The notes beneath the pieces were generated by a model. The model did no database searches, was not told the DNA's origin, and saw nothing but the letters and a program-made list of their open reading frames with translations. Positions 48,641 through 59,484 of a DNA stretch of 64,000 nt are shown one piece after another. This stretch comes from Phoronis australis (taxonomy: Eukaryota > Phoronida > Phoronidae), in the NCBI GenBank assembly GCA_002633005.1, contig NMRA01000194.1:38939-102938 (forward strand). The letters run 5' to 3'. Positions within the stretch are counted from its first letter, which is position 1, and each line of letters begins with the position of its first letter. A program made the position numbers and the translations under genes.

Positions 48641-50099
48641 GATGATGAGCTCCACAAAGCCATTGTTTCTCGAACCATTCTGCTTGCGGAACAAATCCGC
48701 AACAGTCACATTGATTAACTTATCATTGTTAGGATTGTCACGTTGATACTTTCAAGTGGTATTGAGAATGGGATGCATTTTAACTGTATTGGGCAAAACG
48801 AAAACCCGGGCAAAACCATTCTGTGTGGAAAATCGTTCCGCATGCGAAACGGTTCCGCAACTGTCACATTTATTGAATAATTATTGTTAGGGTAGAAATT
48901 CTGATACATTCATGTTTATGCTTGTTGCACGTTAAGATTTGAATATTTCCTGGCTTGTGTTAAATTCTACCATAAGCGGTTAAATGGCATAGTCAAAATG
49001 TCAATTTTTCCCGAGTCAGCTTGAGGTAGGCTTCTACATCACAAATCATTCAGCAAGTTCCCCACTGATTAATTATGGTTCGTGTTGACACATTGGTATA
49101 TCCATGTGTTATTGCCAATAGAATGTATTTCAATTTTAATTCGCAAGCATCAATTTAAAAAAAATGTGAGCTCCACAAAACCATTGTTTTCGGAACGGTG
49201 TCGTAACTGTCACATTGACCACCTAATTATTGTTAGGATTGTCAAATTGATACTTTCAAGTGGCATTGATAATAGAATGCATGTTAAGTTGATTGGGAAA
49301 AACAAATACCCCGCAAAACCATTCTGTTTGGGAAATCGCTCCCCATGCGAAATTTTTCTGCATGCGGAACTGTTCTGCAACTGTCACTTTTATTAATTAA
49401 TTATTGTTAGGGTAGAAATTCTGTTACTTTTATGTTTAATGCTTGTTTCACGTTAAGATTCGAATATTTCATGGCTTGTGTTAATGTTCTACCAAAAGCG
49501 GTAAAATGGCATAGACAAGATGTCAATTTTTCCCGAGTCTGCTTGAGGTAGGCTTCTTCATCACAAACCATTCAGCAAGTTCCCCACTGATCAATCATTG
49601 TTCATGTTGACACATTGATATTTCCATATGCTATTTAAATAGAATATATTTCAACTGAAATGTGCAAGAAATTTTTTTTTTAAATTGTGAGGTCCACAAA
49701 ACTTGTTTGCGGAACGGTTCCGCATGCGGAACGGTTCCGCAATTGTCACATTGATCAAGTAATTATTATTGTTAGGATAGTCACATTGATAATTTGAAGT
49801 GGTATTGATTATGGAATGCCTTTTACCTTTATTGGTCATGAGAATTAAAAAATTGAGTTCTCCAAAAAACTGTTCTGTTTGCGGAACCGTTCCGCATGTG
49901 GAACCATTCTGCAACCGTCACATTGATTAATTATTGAGAGTGGGCACATTATACTCTCAAGTGCTATTGAGAATGGAATGTAATTCAAGTTTATTGGGTG
50001 GGGGAGAAAATTAAAAATTTTAGTCCTGTGCTAAACTTTTTTGTTTGTGCAACCCTTCTGGAGCTGTCACATTGATTTTTAAAAATGATTATTTTGATT

Positions 50100-50310
50100 A
50101 TTATTCCACAAAATATACATAATATTTCGCAAGTCATAGTGTTTCACAAAATTTGCGCAGTATTCTGCAATATGCGTAATATTCCGAAAAATCTGCATAA
50201 TATTCCGCAAAATCTGCGTAATATTCCTCAGATGTGCGGAATACTCCGCAAATCTGCGTAATATTGCGCACTAAGTGCGGAATTTTTCGCAGTCAGTGCG
50301 GAATATTCCG
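50100..50310. repeat. Array of GCGGAATATTMCGCA units, right arm
   Basis: Mirror of 41256-41395 but with more units, made of TGCGTAATATTCCGCAAAATC and variants. Confidence 0.8.
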
Positions 50311-50502
50311 CATGGCAAAAATTGAACTTCTAATTAAGAAAATGCTAATTGAGGAAATAAAAATGTAACATTGCAAACATGTTTAGGGTAAGGTATAGAT
50401 TTGTTTTATACCATTTTTATGGCCTTAGGTGGATATAAAAAAGTGCGGAACCGTTCCGCACACTTTGAGATTAAATTGCCTTATAATAATTTAAATATAG
50501 AC

Positions 50503-50555
50503 CTATACTGAGGGTCATTTCAGGTCACATGACCAATAAGCTGATTAGAAAAAGG
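50503..50555 (+). repeat. Displaced piece of the receptor 3' flank
   Basis: TATACTGAGGGTCATTTC and then AGGTCACATGACC match 16136-16175 next to receptor copy 1. Together with 40990-41065 it marks the two sides of the insertion point of the 9.4 kb element. Confidence 0.75.
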
Positions 50556-50856
50556 GATCTGCGCAGTGTCACTATAAACCCGTCACAGATATTGGTGGTT
50601 TGGTTGATAGAGGGGCAGACGCCAAAAACAGATCAGATAACAGAAAAAATGGCCACTCGATGGTGCAAATTACGTCGAATTCATCGGAAAACGAGAAAAT
50701 GTCTTCTTTCCTTTAATATAAAGTTTTTGTCAACTTTCATAAAACTCCGTCAACGAACTTCAGGGCAACAGAAGAAAATGGAAAAAATTAAATTGCCGTT
50801 ATGGGGCACAGCATCCGTCGGATACGTCCAAAAGTCGTCTTTTCCCGTGGTCACCT

Positions 50857-51261
50857 TCATATAAATACACTTGCTAAATTCAATAAAGATCCTACAGAGG
50901 GTTTAGGAGATACAGCTATAGGGGAAACAAACCTGCCACTACGAGGCGCCACAGCAGTAGAAGTCATCGGAAAATCATCGTTAGCAGTCCTCTTCACAGT
51001 AGAACATATATGACAATTTTCACATCTATTCTTAGAGTGGTTTATTATGTATGGATGCCCAACGGCCCCAACGGAAGGGACATTAAAACTATGCAATAAG
51101 TTAGAAACTGAAATATTTTGAAATGTAATGAGCCAATTGAGCAATTGTGACCAGGCGTATTTTTTCGAAAATAATTCATCGCAGCAATTATAATCAATGT
51201 TCAAATCCAAAATGTCCCCTCCGTTACAAAAAGGGTGGGAAAGGTTTATCTCCATAATCAA
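50857..51261 (-). CDS. Hypothetical 134-codon minus-strand frame
   Basis: A full open frame (MIMEINLSHPFCNGGDILD...) with a CENCHIC segment two-thirds along, reminiscent of the Cys-x2-Cys regions in some retroelement proteins, but no family is identified. There is no neighbouring gene to support it, and AT-rich DNA of this kind gives such frames by chance. I keep it only because the CxxCxxC-like motif sits in a protein-like context. Confidence 0.2.
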   Translation of the reverse strand: MIMEINLSHPFCNGGDILDLNIDYNCCDELFSKKYAWSQLLNWLITFQNISVSNLLHSFNVPSVGAVGHPYIINHSKNRCENCHICSTVKRTANDDFPMTSTAVAPRSGRFVSPIAVSPKPSVGSLLNLASVFI

Positions 51262-52726
51262 TGAGTGACGTTGAGTCCATGATAATCGCTAAACTATTGA
51301 TGCTTTGACCTCTATGTGACTGGAGACAACAATAAACGAAGACATTTTTTCACTTTCGTTCCCTTAGAAAAAACGTAATGAAGGGGACAAAATGTAACAC
51401 GAGGACAACTTGCAGAGGAAAGGGGATATGAGTTATTAATGATCATTGTCAAGTAAGAAATCTAAGTGCTGTGTTTTTTGGCCAAATACAAGTGTGCATT
51501 ATGGCAGGGCATCAGAAGTGGTAAACCAGCACATGTAAAATTTTTAACTCTAAAATAGAAAATAAAGTATGGCAATTGTACATAAACTGTGTCACTTAAG
51601 CATACAGATGACTGGTTTTCATGTTTTGTTTGAGAAACAGTTGTTTCTAAACTGTTGATTAATTTTTCACGGGTGAGGATTTTGGTATCCCTCTACCAAT
51701 TTTGACTGAGTTTGCCCTGGGATGTGTGGATATCCATCCTTTTAGACAGTCATTGTGATAACAGACCACCCTTTTAGAGAGTTAGCACGATTAACGGGGA
51801 CCCATTTGTTGAGGGCCTCTATGAAAAAGTTAACCATTTATAGTGTGTTTTCCCCAAAGGTTTTAGGCGTAGTAGACTGCTTTTTATTGAATTAAAATTT
51901 GATTAAATTCGCGCGTGGGCTGTAGTCTTTAACAACAATAACTCTGATATGGGATTCTAATATTACCTAAATGGGCTCTTCATAGAGCTCCTAACTCATC
52001 AAGTGAACCATTTCATAGATAAATTAATTGGTAAAGTCACCCTTCCGTTGTGGTACTTCGCCACCAAAAACCAGCATTCAGAGTAACGCGCCACTTATAC
52101 ACCACCTAGCAAAGTAACCTTGGACAGTTCATTTTGTATCGAATCACTAATCATAATTTGAACTGCAATGTCCATATAAAACAAATAATTAACCAAATAC
52201 TACAAAGATCTGTGCAAAATAAAACGCGGAAGGAACCTATAGAAATGTATTTAGTCTCTTGCGATTTTAAGGTCACTGCCTATGCCTTCGTTGCAGAGGC
52301 CCATGTTTTTTTCGAATCCTTGGAAATCAAGAAAGTCGATAATGTGAACAAAGGTGTTGCTCGAGGGTAGTAAATTCTGTTTATTTTGTCTATTAGCTAC
52401 AAAAAGCTGCCTGGGATTCGTTTAAGGCCTTTGAGCCCTACATGTCTCCTGTCAAAAATCAAGACCTCGATTTTCTGTGAAAAGTTCGGAGGTCATGATT
52501 TTTACAGTCGAGTTTTCGGGATAAATTGTCTTAAAAAAGCCCACTAAGCGTCTTGTAGCTAATAGACCAAATAAACAGAATCTGCAAATAAATTAGAAAA
52601 TTTTAACGTCTGTGTATGTCATCGCGGTCTCTAGGTCGCACTCGGGCCGAAATCAAAATGTCAGAAATCGCTGAAAAGCGTCGCGAGACAATCTGAGGGC
52701 TTCAGTCGCTTATTTCATTAAAGTAC
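51262..52726. other. Intergenic stretch
   Basis: No recognisable gene or repeat before the left end of the hAT element at 52727. Confidence 0.5.
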
Positions 52727-55700
52727 CAGTGGCGGATTTAGAGGGGGGCAAGGGGGCCATGCCCCCCCCCTAAAATTCTTCCAGATTCCATTTGGCAGTT
52801 CGGGGGTGAGAATGTCTGACGGGCACAATTCGCCCAAATTAAAGAAGCAATCACGCATTTTGCTTTAACCTTAAAACTCTAGTTCGGTTAAAAGTAACCA
52901 CAGGATTGCGGTAAATAGGGCACGCTGGCCGCGAAGAGAAGCAAAGTGATCGAGTAGTTAGTTTAGTGGAGGTGATTCTCAAGCAATGGCGAAGTTAGAA
53001 AACTGGTTTTCCAATAAAAGGGCAGGTGAACCGGCGGTTTTGGATGTTCTCGCCTAATTTCACGTGTGATACAACGACTTTTTGGTCTATTGAATTGCTT
53101 TTCTAAGGGAAAATAGTTACGAACTAACGTTGACTCGTCATGTAAACACTATAAATACCTGGGGCTACTTTCACAAATAAATCAAGAATTTACATATCCA
53201 TGTGACGAGGAGTGACAACTGTGGGTTAAAGTAAAAACTTTCCCAAGCTAGGAAACTTGCATAAGTTGACACTGCAACGACTCAGACTGCCATGTATATC
53301 AGTAAGTGGCCCAAACGAAATTCCTCAATCACCGAAGTGCGCACCACACTGCATGTTAACATGGACGTAATTTACCTTTCTTTGCAGTACAAAGCCTCTC
53401 AAAAGAAAGTCATGCCAAAGGAGACGATACAGCACAGTCACAAAGTCAGATGCAAGGTCAGTTAAGTGATCGAAAGGATTCTGATCATGATGCCAAATAC
53501 AGTACACAGTGCGACCCAACAGAAATGTCACCTAAGAAACATATTTACGACATTACCAGCTACATCAAATGTACATCCATTGAGGACGAACCAAATTCAA
53601 TGTCATCATAAACAGAGAACCGTCTTCGTCTTACAAATTTCTCCCAAAGACTTATAACAGCAAGGGCCAAAACTCTGGTAGCAGAAACAGACGTTGCAAT
53701 AGAGCATGGCTGCAGACGCTTACGTTTGTAGCATTTTCAATAATGGTTTGTTTTGCACTACCTGCGCTTTGTTCCCAGACAGCTCACATCGTTGCCCCAA
53801 GAAGCTCCTTTCAGAGCCCTGTCAGAACTGGAAAGACGCCTTACATGATGTAAAAAACATGCGACCTGCGAATATCATATTAATTCTATGATTAAACAGG
53901 AAACCTTTCTACACACCTATCAGAACGTTTCTGCTAGAATAGATTCAAAGATAGTCGATTACCAGAATGTACGCATTCAGAGCAACAGAGAAGTTCTCGG
54001 CTCACTGATTATGTGTATCGTGTTTTGCGGACAACAAGGTATAGGGATGAGGGGCCACCGGGATGGTGTCTCCTGCGAAAACGCAAATACAGGTAATTTC
54101 AAGGCTTTGGTTGACTTCAGAATAGTAGCAGGTGACGTAGTTCTTGCCAGCACCTGAGAACGTGCCCTAAGTATGCGTGCTATACAAGCAAGAGTACTCA
54201 AAGCGACATCCTTAGATGCATAAAAGATAACATCTAAAAAGAAGTAATCCAGGAAATGACGAGTCAGCATTTCGGGCCCTATTACGGGATTCAGTGCGAC
54301 GAAGTCACAGATGCAAGTAACTGGAGTCAACTTGGACTCATGTTGCATTACATAAAAAACCAAACGATTGCTCGAGTTTCTGCCCTGTGAATATACATCA
54401 GGTGAAGTAATTCAGTTTTCGACAAGGTGTGGTTTAGACATTGCATGCTGCAGATCGCAAGCGAAGGACGGTGCCGAAAACATGGCAAGGAGGCATTGTG
54501 GTTATGCGGCACGGCTACTACAGCTGTCTCCAAAAGCGCTCTATAATTATTGCGGGAGCCATGACTTAAACCTTGCCCTATTTAAGGCATGCGACGTCAA
54601 GGAAATGCACCTTGCACTTGAGAGTGTCAAGCATCTGGGAATATTTTTCAAGTATTCTCCGAAGCGAAGCAGGCGCTTAGAAGAATATGTCGACGAACTG
54701 AACGAGGGCCGACAACAAACCAACTTATCAAAAAATCAGAATTCGGTTTACTTTGCAACACAAGGTGGGTAGAAAGGCATACTAATTTACAAGACTTCCA
54801 TGTGTTGTGTGTTACAAGCGATAGCGTGGCACGAGAGACTGTGGGACAGTAACACCAGTGGCGAGGCATTTGGGCTGTAGAAGCAGGGGACTGCCGCGTC
54901 ATTTATTGCAAGCTTCCAAACTGTAATGCACATCTTTGGATTCACACTGCCACTCAGCAAGAAAATGCAGGGTTCCACTCTAGACGTCGTAAAAGGGTTC
55001 AGAATGGTCAAGCATGTGCAAACTCTGTTTATGAGTTTCAGAACAAATGAGGCAGAATATGACACTGTGCTCGCCAAGGTAGTAGCAATGGCAGCCAAAG
55101 CAAACATTCCTCTTGAGCCATTCAGAAGATACGGAAAGCAAACACAAAAAATCAACGTTCGGCAATAGACGCCAAAGAGTATTGCAAGCGAGCTATATAC
55201 ATTCCATTCGTGGATAGTCTGCTGCAACAGCTTAGCACGCGGTTTACTGTTCTGACAAATATAGCATTACAGGGAGTCCGTCTAATCCGGTACAACCTTC
55301 GAGAAGAGAACAAAGCAGCTAACGAACTGAGGAAAATTGAAGAGCCAATACTCTTCTGTTACAACGTTGACCTTCGGTCTGCTGCCACTTTGCACCAGGA
55401 AGTTAAGATGTGGGTGCAACTACGGGCGAACACAGACGTCGAGCCGGATAACATCATTGGTACACTCTCGGATGGTATGTCATGCCCATTGCTATTTCCA
55501 AACATCACCAAGGCGTTGAACCTGTTTCTATTGACATCCGTCACGGTTGCGAGCGTAGAACGAGCAAATTTTACATTGAAATTTATTAAAACACCCTTTA
55601 GAAGCACAATGGGGGATGACAGATTTGAAGCTTTGACGCTACTTTTCATACACACGGACATTAAGGTCGACGATTACAGCGTCACACACATGTTTTCAGC

Positions 55701-55737
55701 CAGATATGTCAGGCGAATGCTTTTAAATAAGATGTGA
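52727..55737 (+). mobile_element. hAT transposon with decayed transposase, right end not found
   Basis: Left terminus CAGTGGCGGATTTAG at 52727, with about 75 bases shared with the small element at 26688. The interior carries a transposase pseudogene ending at 55737. No matching CTG terminus was found between 55738 and 56100, where the receptor promoter region begins, so the right end is deleted or too diverged. Confidence 0.8.
52986..55737 (+). pseudogene. hAT-type (ZMYM1/DUF4371-like) transposase, many frameshifts
   Basis: A short possible first exon is MAKLENWFSNKRAGEP at 52986. The recognisable protein follows in broken frames. SNREVLGSLI-CIVFCGQQ and GMRGHRDG with NTGNFKALVDFR (53888-54157) are the DUF4371 start. 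YYGIQCDEVTDASNWSQLGL (about 54270-54340) holds the first catalytic Asp region. Then come EFLPCEYTSGEVI and AKDGAENMARR (54368-54772), and LTSVTVASVERANFTLKF with FRSTMGDDRFEALTLLFIH (55210-55737), the C-terminal hAT dimerisation domain. Stops and frame changes separate each block, so it cannot act as a transposase. Order and content match ZMYM1-like hAT proteins, which cut and paste DNA and leave 8-bp duplications. Confidence 0.9.
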
Positions 55738-55917
55738 TTGGACAAACTTGTCAACATGATTGTAATGTCGTGCAGTTGATCTGCTTTGATTTTGCAGTCC
55801 AGCCGACTGGTTTTGAAGTCCTGCCAAGTGATTTTGACGTCCAGCCAATTGTTGATTAACCCTTGGCAAAGCAGATCTCCACCCGCGATAGGTAGCGTAG
55901 TCTTTACGCACGTGCGT

Positions 55918-56170
55918 TAAGTCACAAGACTAGACGCCAAGTCACAACACTGGACGACAGCTTTTGCACCCCCCACTTATACAATTTTGACAGGTCAGTG
56001 GAACTGTAGGTTAATCAAAGTAGAAGCTGTCGTTGAAATTTGGCACGGTGTCCATAATCTGTTTACATCAAAGCAATGTTCATCTCCACAGACTATTTAA
56101 TGACTATGCCGTCCAGTGACGTTATAAAACCTGTTGTCTAGCTGTCTCCAACACAAACAACACGATAGCG
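55918..56170 (+). promoter_or_regulatory. Promoter region of receptor copy 3
   Basis: TATAAAA at 56123-56129, 48 bases before the ATG at 56171, nearly the same spacing as copy 2. Upstream, AAGTCACAACACTGGACG near 55935 and TTTTGACAGGTCAGTGGAACTG near 55985 match the copy 2 promoter block at 36985-37060. Two AAGTCACAA repeats lie at about 55919-55942. Confidence 0.65.
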
Positions 56171-57142
56171 ATGAATCATACCACAAGCCATACTTCGACA
56201 GACGCTTCAAGTTACTTTGGAATCATCAGCCTTTTGGTGGTTCCGCCTCTTGGTATTGTTGGGAATATTATTGCTTTGGCGGTGTTCGTCCGACGCAAGA
56301 GAAACAAGTCAGTCGACGTATTTTTGATTAGTTTGACAATAGTGGATATACTTGCTGAAGTGTTTATACTCTTACACCACGCTGAATTTAGCATAGTAGT
56401 ACCTGCATTTTTGTCAAAGTACACACTCGCGTGTTCATTTTCGTTTTGGCTGGCCAGATCGTCTTCTTTGGCATCTGCCTGGATATTAGCAGGATTCTCA
56501 TTGGATCGCCTGGTGGCTTTAGCATTCCCGTTCCACGCCGTACGATACTGCCTCAAAAAGGTCGCCGTCTGCTTCGTTTTGCTCACATGCGCCTGTTCTT
56601 TAGCTTTCAGTCTATACGCTTTCTGGACTCAGATATCGTCGCCTTCACATTGTAAAGTTCCGCTGTTATTTTCGGAGGTATTCCTTGTCATGGAATGGGT
56701 GCGATGTTTTTTATATTCTGTCGTTCCCAGTATTATCCTTATAGTTTCTAACTCAGTCGTTGTCTACTATTTGAAGATCAATAACTCGCAGCTGAGTTAC
56801 GAACATCGGTCTAACAACCCAGCCACGAAGGCTGTCCCTCTCCTGCTGGCAGCGTCGGCATTTTTTCTTCTGACGTCATTTCCGTACGCTGTCATCCATC
56901 TCTTGCTCCGCCTGAGTGACGATCCCGCTGTTATGACTCTGCACAGAATTATATCTATATTCGTGCCATTAAACCACGCTGGAAACTTTTACGTCTATTG
57001 CTTGAGTGGAAAGAAATTTAGAGAAGACCTTAAAAGTGTGTGCAGATCGATGATTTCGAGGAACACTCGAAGCCGCAACAATTCAAACGAATCGCCCAAG
57101 TTGTCAGGAATCAATCCGTCCTCGACGACGTCGGGTACCTGA
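56171..57142 (+). CDS. Rhodopsin-class G protein-coupled receptor, paralogue 3
   Basis: 323 codons, intact, no intron. It has the same architecture as copy 2, with one extra residue near the N-terminus. NHT glycosylation site at Asn2, Cys88 in TM3 (LACSFSFWLAR), DRL at 112-114, Cys in the ECL2 segment SPSHCKV, TSFPYAV in TM6 and NFYVY with GKKFRED at the end of TM7. The C-terminal tail is shorter than in the other copies (the TVVISGN block is reduced) and ends SSTTSGT, so this region evolves fastest. Within TM6-ECL3 it has HLLLRLSDDPAVMTLHRI, where ligand selectivity might differ. With an intact TATA promoter and all structural residues, this and copy 2 are the likely functional genes. Confidence 0.92.
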   Translation: MNHTTSHTSTDASSYFGIISLLVVPPLGIVGNIIALAVFVRRKRNKSVDVFLISLTIVDILAEVFILLHHAEFSIVVPAFLSKYTLACSFSFWLARSSSLASAWILAGFSLDRLVALAFPFHAVRYCLKKVAVCFVLLTCACSLAFSLYAFWTQISSPSHCKVPLLFSEVFLVMEWVRCFLYSVVPSIILIVSNSVVVYYLKINNSQLSYEHRSNNPATKAVPLLLAASAFFLLTSFPYAVIHLLLRLSDDPAVMTLHRIISIFVPLNHAGNFYVYCLSGKKFREDLKSVCRSMISRNTRSRNNSNESPKLSGINPSSTTSGT

Positions 57143-57515
57143 TGTACAAGTGAGAAACGGGAAATCTAAAGCTTAAATTTTCAAAATCTTGGAAATAAGT
57201 GTAGTTGATGAACTATAGTTTATAGTCGCGTAACAGATAGTTGTGGCCTGCCTACAAAACATATGGACCGATACCAAGAGAACTTACTCTACTGGAAACA
57301 GTGTAATCGTGCTCTGAATAGATATGTAATTGATTTCCGTTATGAAATTATGGACCAATACTGATATGCCCCATGGATCGGTCTGTATTTGCTTTATTTT
57401 ACGATCTACTGGCATTGTTTATTCGTTTTATTTTAGGGGTCTATGGTGTCAGCCGCTTGATAGCAAATAACTTCCGGGCAGTGTGACAGAAAAGTGACAT
57501 TCCAGGACATAAGTG
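57143..57515 (+). repeat. 3' flank of receptor copy 3, shared with copy 1
   Basis: Diverged matches to 15990-16400: CGTAACAGATAGTTGTGG-CCTGCCTAC, ATATGGACCGATACC, TATGGTGTCAGCCGxTTGAT and AAAAGTGACATTCCA. Confidence 0.65.
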
Positions 57516-59484
57516 TACCTTGTAACGAATTTACAGTACAGTGTTAAGTCCATTACGGGACACAAATGTCAGAAGTCGCGTAGGTAATCAAGCGTATTCG
57601 TGATACAAAGGTTGGATTAAGACAATTAAAATCCCCAGGTAAACATTTCATTTTTAGAGTGAAGCGATTCCTGATTGAGTACTGGGCCCCTCTTATGTTT
57701 CTTTTTACCACTAGCTTCGTCATCGAACAACTCCACCGTTTTGTTCTGTTCGAGTTTTCGGAAAATTTGAAAACGAAAAATTAAAAGATCTAAAATTGGC
57801 TTGGTCTTCTATTTTTTTCAGTTTTGTTTTAAACGAAATGTCGTTGTGGTCCTTTCAGGCACAAACCTTCACCTCTGCCAAGTACAAAGATACGAAATTT
57901 GTTGAGACCACGCATTTTGTTCTTAGAATTCTCATTGTGTCCTTTTGGTGACTCGATGTTATTGATGTTCTTGTTGTACCTTGTTTACGTTGTACAAACC
58001 AAAACACGTTGTTGGTCGTGTCACCGTGAGTCGTCACTGTAATTAAACATTATGCTTCCGGTTGCGACTTTGATTTTCATTAAAGCCATTTATTGACGAA
58101 GAAGATGCGTACAACTTCTGATTAAGATCAACACTTACTTTTTAGTCGTAAATACAACTAACGTCATGTAATGTGTCACTTTCGCTTGGTGTTTGAATAT
58201 GTACCTAGTCATGTAGGGGTGGAATATCACTTGAACGATCTGTTATAGTTTACAGTAAGGTTGTACTCAACAGTTTAATCACACGTATCGCTCAAGTACG
58301 TTAGAGTTTTGAGACGGCCATGTTGCTCGACATTTTGAGATTTGCACTGAGTGTGATAGAAGAAGGCTACAAATCAGTCTTTGCTCAGTTTTTCTAACAT
58401 TTTATTGAAGTCATTGTTTCTCCTTCGGGGTTTTTATTAAACCCTCACTCCCTGCAAGAGGGATTTGAAATTCTACAGGAACTTCAGGTAATCCTCAAAT
58501 GCTTCAGATTTCTCAAAACTCCGGTTAGTTTACAATGACTCATTTCACCTAAATTTTTAATTTTGAGTTTTGCGCCATCACAATGCGTCCTCTGTTGGTG
58601 TGAAATCTTTGGTCCAGCACAATCTTCACACTTTCAGGATTTGTGCACATACTGTGACTGAAATAGACCTGTGTAGATATATCACTACAAGGGGTCAGCA
58701 TGAACTGTTGAGCGCGACCTTAAGTCTAATGTAGAGCTTGTCCACAAAGTCTCGTAATAATTCAAAAAAAATTACAAAAACGAACGAACAGAAAAATATG
58801 TGGAAATCGTTAGAACTGAGAGTAGATTTTGGTGTTTTTGTCTCGTTGAATGCACATACATGTAGAAGCCCTATTAACTGCACGAGGCACATCAAGGTGG
58901 AAGGCGTTGTAGTAGGTATTACCTGGTGGAGCAATTTTGCTTTTGCTTTGTATGTTTTGTATGTGGTGTAACCATTCTGTTTCTAAAAACCAAGACGTAC
59001 ATTTTACTGAGGTCCATTTATAGCTACCTGCTTCACTGACAAGATACCTGAAACATGCCTTTGGAAAGTGATTAAAGTTATCCATAACCGTTGACTACAT
59101 TCAACAAATCTGTTTAAAATATCCCATCAAATGTCTTTGTAGCATTTTTTTCAAATTATGAAGGATTATTATAGACACCTTGTGTGTTGTAACTTGCTGT
59201 GATTGATATTCATATTGTGTCTTGTCGTATTGTATAGAGCTTAACTACACTGCATTATATCAAATATGTTTTATTATTTTGCATCTCATTAGATTGCATT
59301 GCGATACACGGCACTGCATTACGTAGTATTATACAAATATGGGGCCCGTTCCAAGAAACTGACGTAAGCTTATCTTGGTACTAATTATAATTCATTATGA
59401 CATACGTTGTAGTCTCATCTCACTTTCTGACCACAAGGTCATTGTAGTACCGAAGTTGTTTAGTTGCTTCCCGTACTTCATTTT
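57516..59484. other. Intergenic stretch
   Basis: No recognisable gene. Short frames near 58738-59085 occur on both strands over the same bases and show no motif. Confidence 0.55.

Larger units (their letters stand above)
41105..50466. mobile_element. 9.4 kb element with about 1.8-2 kb inverted arms full of GGAAC/GTTCC palindromes
   Basis: AAAGTGTGCGGAACGGTTCC at 41105 returns inverted at 50466. From there the left arm (41105 to about 44790, less the nested 1.69 kb element) and the right arm (about 48640-50466) match block for block: a terminal palindrome, the ACCTTACCCTAAACATGTTT block, an array of GCGGAATATTCCGC-type units, then sub-repeats ending ATCAATGTGACAGTTGCGGA with one to four GCGGAACCGTTCCGC palindromes each. 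The 3.9 kb core (44790-48640) has no coding potential that I can see. It interrupts the receptor-copy-2 flank. No transposase and no clear target duplication were found; superfamily unknown. Confidence 0.8.
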
